Shown piece after piece: positions 1 through 9,702 of a stretch of 64,000 bases of DNA. The stretch spans positions 186,001 to 250,000 of the forward strand of contig CAVUHC010000007.1 in the NCBI GenBank assembly GCA_963741135.1, in the 5' to 3' direction. The notes under the pieces are model-generated. The model searched no databases. It saw nothing but the letters and a program-made list of their open reading frames with translations, and was not told the origin of the DNA. The first letter of the stretch is position 1. Each line of letters begins with the position of its first letter. This DNA is from Gp6-AA40 sp963741135 (GTDB lineage Bacteria > Acidobacteriota > Vicinamibacteria > Vicinamibacterales > UBA2999). A program made the position numbers and the translations under genes.

Positions 1-2
1 GC

Positions 3-71
3 GAGCTGGGACTCGACATGTACGGTCTGCGGGACCTGCTGGCGCAGCGGGGCGTCGAGTGGAAGGACTGA
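3..71 (+). CDS. C-terminal end of an unidentified protein (partial)
   Basis: An open frame runs from the window edge to a TGA at 69-71 and gives the last 22 residues of a protein ending in QRGVEWKD. It lies 10 bases before the MFS start, so the two genes may share a transcript. Too little is left to name the family. Confidence 0.45.
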   Translation, partial: ELGLDMYGLRDLLAQRGVEWKD

Positions 72-81
72 TCCCAGCGAC

Positions 82-1452
82 ATGCCGCTACACTCACCAG
101 ATACACGTTCGCTAGACCCCGCAAAGCTGATAGACGAAGGCACCTGGACCACCTACCAGAAGCTGCTGGTCCTCGGCACCGCCGCCACGATCATCGTCGA
201 CGGGCTCGACAACCAGCTGCTCCCCAATGCGGTCCCCGCCCTGATTCGCGAGTGGGGTCTCCAGCGCGCCGACTTCACGTTGGCGTTGGCCGTGGGTCCC
301 TTCGGCATGATGGTCGGCGGCCTTGTCGGCGGCCTCGCGGGCGATCGCTTCGGCCGCCGGCCAACGCTCATCGGCTGTGTCGCCCTGTTTGGCGCGCTGA
401 CATGCATGATGGCGCTGGTCGGATCGATTGAGGCTCTGAGTGTTCTGCGGCTCCTGGCCGGAATCGGACTCGGAGGCGCCATGCCGAATGCAGCGACGCT
501 CGCTGCCGAGTACGTTCCGACACGACAGCGCGCATTCGCGGTTACGGCGACGATCGTGTGCATTCCGCTCGGTGGCGCGCTTGCGGGTGAGCTCGCCGCG
601 CTTGTCATTCCCACCAGCGGATGGCGAGCACTCTTCATCCTCGGCGGCACCCTGCCGCTGGTGATCGGTCTGACGTTGTGGAAGCTCATTCCCGAATCGC
701 CGAAGTTTCTGGCGCGTCATCCGGAGCGGTGGCCAGAACTGATCCGGCTTCTGCGCCGCAGCGGCCATGACATTCCCGTTGATGCCACGTTCTCAGTGCC
801 ACGTGAAGTGAATGTTTCCCCCATGTTCTCGGACAAGATTGCGAGCCTGTTCCGCGGCGGGATCGCTCGCGACACGACGGCCCTGTGGGTGGCGTTCTTT
901 TTCGGGTTGATGGCCAACTACGTGATCGTCCTGCTGTTGCCCGCTTTGCTGACCAGCGCGTCGATCGGCTTCGGTCAGGCGGCAGCAAGCCGGGCGCTCG
1001 CGATGTCGAACTATGGCGGCGTCGCTGGCGCGCTGCTGGGCGCGATGGTGCTGCAGCGCCTCGGCTCCCGCATCGCGATGTTGGCGATGGCGGCGGGTGC
1101 CGTGCTGTGCGCCGGCATACTCGCCGGGTGGCCCCTCGATCCAACGAATACGGTCGGGTTGATGGCCATGCTTCTGTTGACCGGCGGTTTGATCAACGGC
1201 GTGCAGACGACGATGTATGCGTTGGCTGCGCACATCTATCCGACTGCGATCCGCAGCACGGGCGTTGGGACGGCCGTTGCTGTCGGACGAATCGGGAATG
1301 TTGTCGCGGCCTATGCCGCGTCGGCCGCGATCGATCGCGGCGGACCGCCGGCGTATTTCGCGCTCTGGTCCGTCCTGATGTTGCTGGTGCTGGTGGCGCT
1401 GGCTTGCATCAGGCGACACGTCCCGGGGACGGCCGCATCTCCGGAACGTTAG
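82..1452 (+). CDS. MFS transporter, aromatic acid:H+ symporter-like
   Basis: A 456-residue integral membrane protein with about 12 hydrophobic segments. GDRFGRRP (residues 87-94) is the loop 2-3 signature of the major facilitator superfamily, and DGLDNQ (40-45) in the first membrane segment resembles the DGxD motif of the aromatic acid/H+ symporter (AAHS) group such as PcaK and BenK. It probably takes up a small aromatic or organic acid across the inner membrane. The substrate is an inference, but it agrees with the amidohydrolases and the dihydroxyphthalate-decarboxylase-like gene elsewhere in the window. The frame is intact. No strong Shine-Dalgarno sequence precedes the ATG. Confidence 0.85.
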   Translation: MPLHSPDTRSLDPAKLIDEGTWTTYQKLLVLGTAATIIVDGLDNQLLPNAVPALIREWGLQRADFTLALAVGPFGMMVGGLVGGLAGDRFGRRPTLIGCVALFGALTCMMALVGSIEALSVLRLLAGIGLGGAMPNAATLAAEYVPTRQRAFAVTATIVCIPLGGALAGELAALVIPTSGWRALFILGGTLPLVIGLTLWKLIPESPKFLARHPERWPELIRLLRRSGHDIPVDATFSVPREVNVSPMFSDKIASLFRGGIARDTTALWVAFFFGLMANYVIVLLLPALLTSASIGFGQAAASRALAMSNYGGVAGALLGAMVLQRLGSRIAMLAMAAGAVLCAGILAGWPLDPTNTVGLMAMLLLTGGLINGVQTTMYALAAHIYPTAIRSTGVGTAVAVGRIGNVVAAYAASAAIDRGGPPAYFALWSVLMLLVLVALACIRRHVPGTAASPER

Positions 1453-1518
1453 CAGCCCACGCAGATTCTCGACGCGCGCCTGTTGAAGTTCAGTCTTCAG
1501 GCGGATTTTTGAGCGGAG

Positions 1519-1602
1519 TCCGAGTCGGAGTCAGGTGACGATCCGACTCACGTACACGGCAGTGCTGATGTGAGTCGGATCGTCACCTGACTCCGACTCG
1601 GA
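1519..1602. repeat. Perfect 33-bp inverted repeat (large hairpin)
   Basis: The arms 1519-1551 and 1570-1602 are perfectly complementary over 33 bp, with an 18-nt loop. Each arm also contains a smaller inverted pair, GAGTCGGA and TCCGACTC. The element lies between the MFS stop and the ribosome binding site of the first cupin. It could terminate MFS transcription, extrude as a cruciform, or bind a protein. Confidence 0.9.
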
Positions 1603-1619
1603 TCTAGGAGAGTGAAGTC

Positions 1620-2234
1620 ATGCACAGCACGATCTGGAGATACTGCGCGGTGGCAATGCTCGCGATCGGCGTTGCGGCGCCTCTCGTCGCGCAGCAGGCC
1701 CCCAACGATCCGTCACCCCTTGTGCTGCCCGGTCATCGTTACGATCTGCCGGGGACCCTCATCACGGCCGCCCAGATCGAGGCGCACAAGAAAAACATGA
1801 TTGCCGCCAAGGACGACGATATTCCGATGAACATGGTCAAGGCGGGTGGTGGCAGCGACAAGCACCAGGTTGGCGTCAGCGTGGTCAATCGCAACAAGGG
1901 ACAGAAGAACCCGAACTACGCCGTTCACGACGATGTGGCCGAGGTTTACTACGTGGTCGAAGGCAAGGGGCACATGAAGCTTGGCGGCAAGATATCCGAT
2001 TGGAAGCGCCGCCCCGTCAGTGCGGGCAACGGCAGGGGGAGCGCCGGTACGACGGCGGTCGGGGCCAGGGACGTCACGATTGCGAAGGGTGATGTCCTCA
2101 TCATCCCGGCCGGCACGCCCCACAAGTGGGAAGACGCCGAAGAGTTCACGAGCTATGTCGTCGTCCGCGTCGATCCGGACGGCGTCGCGCCGTTGATGCA
2201 GCTCGGGACGGCGAAGTTCACCGGTTCGAACTAA
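1620..2234 (+). CDS. Exported cupin-domain protein
   Basis: A 204-residue protein with a signal peptide (cleavage near AAPLVAQQ, residues 19-26). The cupin barrel is shown by HDDVAEVYYVVEGKG (103-117), which fits cupin motif 1 with the second His replaced by Asp, and by GDVLIIPAGTPHKW (157-170), which is motif 2 with H168. These residues normally hold a metal ion. The start is supported by TAGGAG about 8 nt upstream. A second exported cupin follows 60 bp downstream. The function is unknown; secreted cupins of this kind may be sugar or aromatic isomerases, dioxygenases or binding proteins. Confidence 0.8.
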   Translation: MHSTIWRYCAVAMLAIGVAAPLVAQQAPNDPSPLVLPGHRYDLPGTLITAAQIEAHKKNMIAAKDDDIPMNMVKAGGGSDKHQVGVSVVNRNKGQKNPNYAVHDDVAEVYYVVEGKGHMKLGGKISDWKRRPVSAGNGRGSAGTTAVGARDVTIAKGDVLIIPAGTPHKWEDAEEFTSYVVVRVDPDGVAPLMQLGTAKFTGSN

Positions 2235-2294
2235 AGCGCGCATGGCCGGCCGGTCGCGGCGTCGCTGACGCGCCTGTTCCGAGGAGACAAAACG

Positions 2295-2801
2295 ATGTCC
2301 AAGAGACTGATACTCGGTGCACCGCTGGTAGTGATGGCGGCACTCTCGCTGCACGACCTGGTGGGCGTGGCCCAGGGCACGGTGACGCCGCCTGGCAAGT
2401 TCATCGCGTCCGCCCAGTGGAAGAAGATGCTTGACGATGACAAGCCGGCGCTGGGAATTGTGGCGGGTCAGGCCGTCCGAGTCGTGGAGCCCTTCGTCAT
2501 TCGGCGTCGGGTGGACGGACCCAACAACGCAAGCGTCCACACAAAGGAAGGTGATGGTCAGGACGTGACCGAGGTGTACTACATCCTCGAAGGCACCGGT
2601 ACATACACGACGGGCGGATCCGTCCCCGACCCGAAGAACCGGACCGCGGGGATCAAGGGAGGCGTGACGAACGACATCAAGCCTGGAGACGTGATCGTCA
2701 TCCCGCCAGGTACCGCTCACTGGTTCAGCAAGATCAACGGCCACGTCACGTATCTCGAGGCGCGGTTCCCGGGTAATGTCTTGGCCCCACCCGCCAAGTG
2801 A
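2295..2801 (+). CDS. Second exported cupin-domain protein
   Basis: A 168-residue cupin with a hydrophobic N-terminus that looks like a signal peptide. Motif 1 is VHTKEGDGQDVTEVYYILEG and motif 2 is GDVIVIPPGTAHWF, so the metal-site His and Glu are largely kept. GAGGAGA lies about 6 nt before the ATG. The stop overlaps the GTG start of the aldose epimerase (GTGA), so the two are probably translationally coupled. It is a diverged paralogue of the preceding cupin; together with the epimerase this suggests extracytoplasmic processing of a sugar or sugar-like compound. Confidence 0.8.
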   Translation: MSKRLILGAPLVVMAALSLHDLVGVAQGTVTPPGKFIASAQWKKMLDDDKPALGIVAGQAVRVVEPFVIRRRVDGPNNASVHTKEGDGQDVTEVYYILEGTGTYTTGGSVPDPKNRTAGIKGGVTNDIKPGDVIVIPPGTAHWFSKINGHVTYLEARFPGNVLAPPAK

Positions 2802-3922
2802 CGAAGCGGAGGGTCGGCGCATTGCGCCAGTCTAGAGTGCTCCTCGTCGCGCTCGCCGTATCCGCGGCTGGCCTGCTATCACGTCCGGCGGCCGCGGACG
2901 CGCAGTCCCGGTACGACGTCTCCCGGATGGGAGACGTCGTAACCCTTTCCGACACGCGATCGGCACTCGTCGTACGTGTGCTCACGCCAGCCAGCAACGC
3001 CTATCAGATCACCGTCAAAGGCGAGGACGTCATCCGACGGACGTGGAACACGCTGGATGACATTCGCGGCCGAATGGGACTGAACGGCGTGCCTCTGCTC
3101 TGGCCGTACGCGAATCGCCTGGACGAGCAGGCGTTTTACGCGAACGGACAGAAATATTCATTCGATCTTGGTCTGGGGAACACCGGCCGCGGCGCGATTC
3201 CCATCCATGGCTTTGTGACCGGCGCCGATGCCTGGAAGCTCGTTGAAGCGAAGGCTGATGCGAGATCGGCGTGGGTGACGATGAAGTTGGACTTCTTCCG
3301 GATCCCGCGCTACATGAAACAGTTTCCCTTCGCGCACACGCTGACGATGACGTACCGGGTGCAGGATGGCATGCTCGAAGTGCACACCCGGATCGACAGC
3401 ATGAGCGGTGAACCGATGCCCGTTGCCATCGGTTTTCACCCGTACTTCCAGCTCACCGACTCACCTCGGGAAGAATGGCGAATCTCGATCGGCGCGAAGA
3501 CGCATTGGAAGCTCGAGCCGAGCAAGCTGCCGACCGGAGAAACCGAACCCATCACACAGTTTCTGCCCGATCCGAAGCATGTGCTCGTGAAGGATGTCAT
3601 GTTGGACGACATCTTCACCGACCTCGAACGCGATGAACGCGGCCAGGCGATGCTCTCGCTCATCGGCAAGGCACAGCAGGTTGACGTGCTCATCGGGCCG
3701 AAATTCAGGACCGCGCTCGTGTACACGCCTCCGGACAACCCCACTCGCGCCGGTGGGCCGGCGCCTCCGGTTCCGATGCGCGGCTCCGTGGCGTTCGAGC
3801 CGATGGCGGCAATTACGAATGCGTTGAACCTCACGCAGAAAGGCCTCTACAAGGAGCTCCAATCCATCGCGCCTGGGGGCTCGTGGGAAGAGAGCTTCTG
3901 GATACGGCCTCACGGGTTCTAA
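2798..3922 (+). CDS. Exported aldose 1-epimerase (mutarotase) family protein
   Basis: A 374-residue protein of the galactose mutarotase family, which interconverts alpha and beta anomers of aldoses. PYANRLD (103-109), H137 in IPIHGF, H213 in GFHPYF and E333 in AFEPMA match the substrate-binding and catalytic His and Glu of the family. A signal peptide near residues 11-35 indicates export, which is less usual than cytoplasmic GalM. The GTG start overlaps the upstream cupin stop by four bases, which argues for this start and for coupled translation. The frame is intact. Confidence 0.85.
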   Translation: MTKRRVGALRQSRVLLVALAVSAAGLLSRPAAADAQSRYDVSRMGDVVTLSDTRSALVVRVLTPASNAYQITVKGEDVIRRTWNTLDDIRGRMGLNGVPLLWPYANRLDEQAFYANGQKYSFDLGLGNTGRGAIPIHGFVTGADAWKLVEAKADARSAWVTMKLDFFRIPRYMKQFPFAHTLTMTYRVQDGMLEVHTRIDSMSGEPMPVAIGFHPYFQLTDSPREEWRISIGAKTHWKLEPSKLPTGETEPITQFLPDPKHVLVKDVMLDDIFTDLERDERGQAMLSLIGKAQQVDVLIGPKFRTALVYTPPDNPTRAGGPAPPVPMRGSVAFEPMAAITNALNLTQKGLYKELQSIAPGGSWEESFWIRPHGF

Positions 3923-3989
3923 CGGCATGGACACTCAACGAAGCGCACAACACGGGTCGGGTTCAATCTGTGCTGTATGATTCGCAACC

Positions 3990-4745
3990 ATGATCAAAAC
4001 CACGGCACGCTGGATACCGCCCGAGCCGCCCCCGTCAGAAACGCGGGACCGATTGCTCGCTGCGGCGGAACGCCTGTTTGCCGAACGTGGCTTAGCCGCG
4101 GTGTCTGTGCGCGCGATCGCCGCCGAGGCCGGCGTCAACTGGTCGCTTGTCGGCTACCACTTCCGGGGTAAGCACGGTCTCCTTGCCGAGGTCTACAGCC
4201 GCCAGTGCACCGCGCTCAACAGCGAGCGCGTGAAACTGCTCGCCGAGGCTCGCCAAAGCGGGCTGCGGCTCGAGGCGGTGATCGAAGCGTTCGTGCGGCC
4301 TGCGCTGGGCGCGATTCAGGGGCGCAAAGGCGAGAGCGACTTCTCCCGGTTGCGCGCGATGCTGGCTGCCGAGGACGCGCCGCTCTTTGCGCAGCTCCGC
4401 GCGGAAAATTTCGAACTGTCGAGCCGCACGTTCGTCGGCGTGCTGCGTGAGTGTCTGCCCGAGTTGCCGGAGGACGAAATCCTCTGGCGCTTCCATTTCA
4501 TGCTCGGCACCATCTACTACTCCGCAAGCAGCCCACAGCGTATCAAGACGTTCTCACGCGGCCGCTGTGACCCGAGCGACGTCGAGGCCACGGTTCGTCA
4601 TCTCGTCCCGTTCCTGGCCGCCGCCTTCCGCTCGGCGCCTGTGCCATCCGAGCGTAGGCGACGAGGGCCCGCTGTCGCTGATCGCGCTCGTACCGGCGGC
4701 GGCCGCCCCGCCGTGCGGGCAGGACGTCGGCGGCAGAAAGGGTGA
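3990..4745 (+). CDS. TetR/AcrR-family transcriptional regulator
   Basis: A 251-residue protein. The N-terminal helix-turn-helix is typical of TetR: ETRDRLLAAAERLFAERG, then VRAIAAEAGV and YHFRGKHGLLAEV (about residues 13-65). The C-terminal half is helical and resembles the YbiH/CecR-type ligand domain (RLRAMLAAED... FHFMLGTIYY). It likely represses neighbouring transport or efflux genes and is released by a small molecule. It has a 67-bp gap from the epimerase and is convergent with the next gene. The last 30 residues are Arg- and Gly-rich and may reflect a lost stop. Confidence 0.85.
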   Translation: MIKTTARWIPPEPPPSETRDRLLAAAERLFAERGLAAVSVRAIAAEAGVNWSLVGYHFRGKHGLLAEVYSRQCTALNSERVKLLAEARQSGLRLEAVIEAFVRPALGAIQGRKGESDFSRLRAMLAAEDAPLFAQLRAENFELSSRTFVGVLRECLPELPEDEILWRFHFMLGTIYYSASSPQRIKTFSRGRCDPSDVEATVRHLVPFLAAAFRSAPVPSERRRRGPAVADRARTGGGRPAVRAGRRRQKG

Positions 4746-4772
4746 AAACGGTCGCTTGACGGGGCGGCCGTT

Positions 4773-5588
4773 CTACCGCTTGCCGCTCTTTTCGATCTCG
4801 AGCAGCTTCCGGAGCTGATCGACGTTCTCGTTGCGGGTGCAGAAGTTCTCGGTCAGGTCTTCGTTGGCGAGCGAGTGAATGCGCCAGGCCGATGTCCACG
4901 GCTTGGTCAGCACTTTCGGGTCCTCGATCGTGAACTGATACTCGAGATAGTTCTTCGACGGACGCCGAAGGCGCTCGATCACGTGCAGCTGGTCGCTGTG
5001 GAACCATCCGTCGCGGATCGAAGTGCGTTCGTCGATGGAGATGGAGTCGATGACGAGCGTGTCGCCCTCCCAATGCGCCGTTTCGTCGCCGTTGAACAGC
5101 GGCTCGAGATCTTCCGGCTTCTTGTGAGGCCGGCCGTCGGTGTGCACCACGCGCCATCTGTTGTTGTTCTCGATGAGATGGATGAAGAGTCCCGGCTTCG
5201 TGTCGATCAGGTGCATGTACGCGTTGTCAACGAACATGCCCGGCGTGCCCACCGGGTCGCATGTGACGTTCGCGCTGCTCAACTCGAGCTCCACCCTGCT
5301 CATGGCCTTGGACTTGGCCTCCGCCCAGGGCTGAAACGGCATCGGATCTTCCGGGACACGCGCATCGGGAACGACGCTCCACGCGTTGGCCTTCCCGGTC
5401 GGGCCAGAGAACCAGACGCCCGACAGGTCGACGTGGCCGTCCGACATCCGCGGCGCGGGTCCACCCGGCGGCAGCGGCACCGGCACGACGTTGCCCCTGG
5501 CCTCGACGAAGGGCTTCTTCTCCTGCGCGCCGGCTACGGCCGGCAGCATGAACGCCGCTGCCAGCATCACCCCGATGTACGTCTTCAT
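4773..5588 (-). CDS. Exported RWEGD-family protein (uncharacterised), paired with DUF6152
   Basis: A 271-residue protein with a signal peptide (MKTYIGVMLAAAF... VAGAQ). It has the features shared by five proteins in the window: DLSGVW near the N-terminus, a Cys before a Pro/Gly turn (VTCDPVGTPG), HTDGRPH, HWEGDTLVIDS, WFHSDQLHVIERL, IEDPKVLTKPWT, and a C-terminal Cys (NFCTRNE). The start at 5588 follows the DUF6152 stop by two bases and uses the GGAG in that gene's last codons, so the pair is translationally linked. The function is unknown; it is probably periplasmic or lipid-exposed. Confidence 0.75.
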   Translation of the reverse strand: MKTYIGVMLAAAFMLPAVAGAQEKKPFVEARGNVVPVPLPPGGPAPRMSDGHVDLSGVWFSGPTGKANAWSVVPDARVPEDPMPFQPWAEAKSKAMSRVELELSSANVTCDPVGTPGMFVDNAYMHLIDTKPGLFIHLIENNNRWRVVHTDGRPHKKPEDLEPLFNGDETAHWEGDTLVIDSISIDERTSIRDGWFHSDQLHVIERLRRPSKNYLEYQFTIEDPKVLTKPWTSAWRIHSLANEDLTENFCTRNENVDQLRKLLEIEKSGKR

Positions 5589-5590
5589 GG

Positions 5591-6011
5591 TTATCTCCAG
5601 ATCTTGGTGCCGAAGACGCCTTCGACGTCCTGTCCCACCCGCTGCACGGTGCCATCGGCGAGCTTGATGAACGACGCCGCGTAGCGGTTGTCCTCGCCAT
5701 TCCTCGACGCGCAGCCTCTGACAACCACTTCCTTGCCGACGCTGGCATTCAAGACCGGCAGACGTCGCGCCACCCCGTTTCAGGTTCGACGTCGACGAGA
5801 GCTGGAACGTCTTCATCACCACCGGGCCGCTTCCGCCCTCCTTCGCGTCGACGAAGATGTACGCGTGCGGGTTCTCGTAGTTCACCTTGGTCAGGACCCC
5901 GGTGATGTCGGAGCAGTTCTTCGCGTCGAACTCCACGGCAAAGGCATGATGAGCCGATGCGGGCGCCGCCGCCACCAGCAGTCCGAAGACGATGCCGAAT
6001 GTCACTCTCAT
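5591..6011 (-). pseudogene. DUF6152-family exported protein, frameshifted
   Basis: The N-terminal part (MRVTFGIVFGLLVAAAP, then AHHAFAVEFD, GVLTKVNYENPHAYIF and STSNLKRGG) is a clear DUF6152 protein with a signal peptide. Near 5770-5785 the frame changes, and the rest (GKEVVVRGCASRNG... LADGTVQ... FGTKIWR, stop at 5591) reads in another frame. One base change restores a protein of about 140 residues, the normal family length. GGAGG lies about 8 nt upstream of the ATG. It follows a TonB receptor and precedes an RWEGD gene. The frameshift may be a sequencing error. Confidence 0.65.
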
Positions 6012-6044
6012 TGCGAATACCTCCAGGAGTAGGAGCTAAGCTAC

Positions 6045-6088
6045 GGCGGACCCACCGACGCGCGCAAGCGCGAAGGTGGGCAGGTCCG
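6045..6088. terminator. Hairpin after the TonB receptor gene
   Basis: GGCGGACC at 6045-6052 pairs with GGTCCGCC at 6081-6088, with a further CACC/GGTG pair inside. It lies exactly between the receptor stop and the DUF6152 start, so it may terminate or attenuate transcription between them. No clear U-tract follows. Confidence 0.4.
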
Positions 6089-9000
6089 CCTAGAAATCGT
6101 ACTTGATCCCGAACTGAATGATGCGCATCGAGGCGCCGACAGGCAGCGTCGTGATGCGGCCGAACGTGCCCGCGTTGAAGTTCAAATTCGTCGCGATCGG
6201 ATCGCCCCAGTTGAAATGATTGAGGAGGTTGAACGACTCCAGGCGGAGCTCCAGCCTCTGCGTCGCCGGTCACCGCGACGAGCTTCGAGACCGCCAGGTC
6301 GACGTTCCAGAAGTTCGGCCCGATCACCGCATTGCGCGGCAGGTTGCCCAGCGTGCCGGGCGCCGGCTGCGCGAACGCGGCGCGGTTGAAGTAGCTCGTC
6401 AGCGAGTGTCGCGTAGAAGTCGTCGCTGACCTTGTTGGGGCGCTGAGTTGCCGATGCCGGTGAACGCGTTGTCGATGCCGCTCAGGATGTCCAGGCGGTT
6501 GCCCGACCGCGCGTTCAGGATGCCGGAGAGGCGCCAGTGCGACGCCACCGCGCGCAGCGCCGCGTTGCCCACCTCCGGCGTCTCATATCCCACCGTCATC
6601 GTCGCCAGGTGCCGTCGGTCCTGATCGCAATAGCCGTCGTCGAACGAGGGGTCGTTCGGCTTCAGATAGCCGGCGCTCGACTGATTGAAGCGCGGATTCT
6701 GCGGCGTGCCCGTGCACTTCGACAGCGTGTAGTTGCCGTTGAGGCTCACACCGCCGGCGGATCGTCGCTGTCGCCGACAGCTTCAGGCCGGAGTAGTTCT
6801 GGTAGCCGATATCGGTGTTGAGATCGAGCGCGCCGATGAACGCCGCCTCGCGCGGGTTCTGCTGGTACAGCACGCGCCGCTGGTTCAGGTTCGCGTTGGT
6901 CGAGCAGACCGGATACGACACGCCGTTGATCACGCAGGGCCCGAGGCCCATGTAGACGCCCGGGTTGAGCGCGACCTGCGCCCACAGGCGATCCGAGTGG
7001 CTGCCGAGGTACGCGACGCTCACACCCCACTGCGTGCCGAGCTGCTGCTCGACGGTCGCATTCCATGACTGCACGCGCGGAGAGTTGATGCCCGGATCCA
7101 TCGTGCCAAAGGAGCCGAAATTCACGTAACGGCGTGTCCGGTCCGGTGACGATCGGATGGGGATCGCCGCGCCGACGCCTCTATACGGATCGTCGAGCAG
7201 ACCCATCGGATCCTGGATGATGCGAGCGGTTGCCAAACGGCGGGGCGCCGGCGTTGATGTTGTGGTACTCGCCGGACATGAAGTCATACCCCATCGAGTA
7301 CGACGAACGCACGGCGAGGCGGCCGTCGCCGCGCACGTCCCACGCCACGCCGCCGCGCGGCGAGAGGTTCCACCACTGCTTGTTCAACCCGGTCTGTCCC
7401 GTTCGGGAATCCGGGATCGCCCGGATAGGTGAGACCCGCCGGCGCGTTGTGGAACACCGTGCTCTTGATGCCCTTCTGGAAGTTCTCCATCCGGAAGATC
7501 GTGACGGCGTTGTTCTCGACGTTCTGGCCGAAGTACGGCTCCCACCGCATGCCGTAGTTGACCGTCACGCGGTTCGACAGACGCCACGAGTCCTGCGCGT
7601 ACGCGCCCAGGTACCAGTTGTTGACGAGCAGCAGGTTCTTGGCCGCCGTGCTCGAGCGGTCGTCACGCGGCCGACGAGGAGGTCCGCCAGCCCGAGGCCG
7701 GTCGCCGACCCGTTGATAGATCCAGCTGCCGTTGGCGCGCGACGTGGACGTGTAGTGGCCCCTCCAGAACTGCGTGTTCACGCCGACGCCGAACTGGTGG
7801 TTTCCGCGCACGACCGTCAGGTCGTCCGCCGAGCTGGTACGTGTCGTTGTCGAAGAAGGCCCTCGCCTGGTTGGCCGGGTACAGCATGAAGCCGCCGGTG
7901 ACGTTCATCACCATGTAGCCGGGGTCGTAGCTGTAGACGTTCGACGCCGATGTCCTTCGGCGAGAAGAACGGCGTCTGGTAGTTGTCGACCGTGGCCTTG
8001 TTCACCGCGAACCGCAGCGAGTTGACGACCGAGGAGGTGAACACCGTCGTCGCGCCAAGCGTGAGTCGAGTGGGACCAGTCGTTCGCGCCCTGGTTGATC
8101 GTTTTCAGGACGTTGTCCGACCCGCCGGCGTAGCCGGACGGCTGCGTGAAGCGCGTCGACGAAGTACCGGCCGAAGAAGGAGTGCTTGGCGCTCGAGCTG
8201 GTAGTCGATCCGGGCAAGCGTCTGATTCTCGTCGCGGTCGGACTTGCACGTCGAACGTGATCTGGCCGCACGGATCGGTCGTGCGTCGGCAGCCGCTTCG
8301 CGAGGTTCAGCGCCGCCGGACTGAAGAGCGCCGGATTGATCTGGTTGTTGACGTACGGCGCCCGCAGGGGCACCTGCCGGCCGCCGTTGCACTGGGGAGA
8401 CGTGAAGGCGGTGAAATCGCCCGCCAGCATCGCGGCCGTCGGCACGAAGGCGATGTTCGACGCGGGCCGCTGACGCAGCATGGTGCCCTGGTAGGCGCCG
8501 AAGAAGAAGAGCTTGTCCTTGACGATCGGACCGCCCAGCGTGCCGCCGAACTGGTTGCGCTTCAGGCCGTCATCAAGCGCGCTTGCCGTCGGGCCCGATC
8601 GCCGCAAACGGGCTCGTCGCGTTGAACCGATGGTGGCGGAGGAACTCGAACGCGTTGCCCGAGAATCGGTTCGTGCCCGATTTCGTCACCGCGTTCACGC
8701 TGCCGCCGAGTGGACGCCGTTCTGCGCGGTCAGGCCACTCGTCGCGACGCGGAATTCCTGGAGCGCGTCGGGAAACGGCAGCGGGAGATTGACGTTCTCC
8801 TGCGGGTTGTTGTGCGTCGCGCCGTCGAGGGTGTAGCCGACGCCGGTCGGCAGCCCGCCGGCCACCGAGATGCTCACGCCGCCCGGCGACGTCCGGTTCG
8901 TCGCCTCGGCGGTCTGCACCGCCGCGCCCGACAGCACGAGCGAGGTCGGTGACCTGGCGGCCTTGGAGCGGGCAGCTCGAGGATCCGCTCGTTCTCGACC

Positions 9001-9427
9001 ACCGAGCTGATACCGGCGCTGCGGACGTCGACGATCGGCGCCGGCGCTTCGACGGTGACCGACTCCTCGAGCGAGCCGAGCTCCAGCACCGCGTTGACCG
9101 TGGGCGTCGCGCCGACCTGCAGCACGAGCCCGGTCTGCACGTAGCTGCGTGAATCCCTGCAGCGAGACTTCCAGGCGGTACGGCCCGGTCGGCAGGTTCG
9201 AGATCAGATAGGAGCCGCTCGCCGTCGGTTACGACGGTGCGTACGAGTCCGGTAGCCGTCTGCGTCGCGGTCACGGTGGCACCCGGCAGCACCGCACCGC
9301 TTGAATCGGTCACGCGGCCATTGAGCTCCGCGGTGGCGAGCTGCGCCAAGGCCGGGGTTGTGGGAAAGACGCTGGTACAGAGAACGACCGACGCGACAAT
9401 ACAAAACACCCGTCGCACACGCGTCAT
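6088..9427 (-). pseudogene. TonB-dependent receptor (Oar-like), many frameshifts
   Basis: Reading from 9427: a signal peptide (MTRVRRVFCIVAS... PALAQ), a carboxypeptidase-regulatory-like domain (ELNGRVTDSSGAVLPGATV), the linker typical of this family (GSLEESVTVEAPAPIVDV), a plug domain (GVSISVAGGLPTGVGYTLDG), KSGTNRFSGNAFEF, GGPIVKDKLFFFGAYQG, a long beta-barrel, and a C-terminal strand ending QFGIKYDF at 6088. All parts are present and in order, but they fall in different frames, with breaks near 9226, 9140, 8960, 8935, 8703, 8577 and more downstream. Most breaks are explained by one extra base. It is either a decayed gene or, more likely, poor consensus. Such receptors import siderophores, glycans or aromatic compounds with TonB energy. 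Confidence 0.8.
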
Positions 9428-9675
9428 AAACGGCTTCTCCGATTCTGTTGCTGCTGTTTGAGGGACGTGTTTGGCGGCGATTAGAACATCCGTGCAAGGG
9501 CCTGTCAACGCGAGTTCCACCCGCCCCAAGCCAACCTGGCGTGCCCAGCGTCTGAACCCGATTGACGGAATTCGAACTCCCGTCCGCCCATCTCTTGCGG
9601 CATTGGCTCTCTCATCTTCGGTATTACGGGCATTCGACTGCCCCGTTCGACGCGACTGACAGGAGGGAACGCTCA

Positions 9676-9702
9676 ATGAAAAAGAATGAGAGGGCGACAT
9701 GA
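9676..9702 (+). CDS. Eight-codon leader ORF overlapping the NHL gene start
   Basis: ATG at 9676 preceded by AGGAGGG encodes MKKNERAT; its TGA (9700-9702) overlaps the ATG of the next gene (9699). The strongest Shine-Dalgarno sequence here belongs to this mini-ORF, so it may be a translational coupler or leader peptide. It could also be coincidence. Confidence 0.3.
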   Translation: MKKNERAT

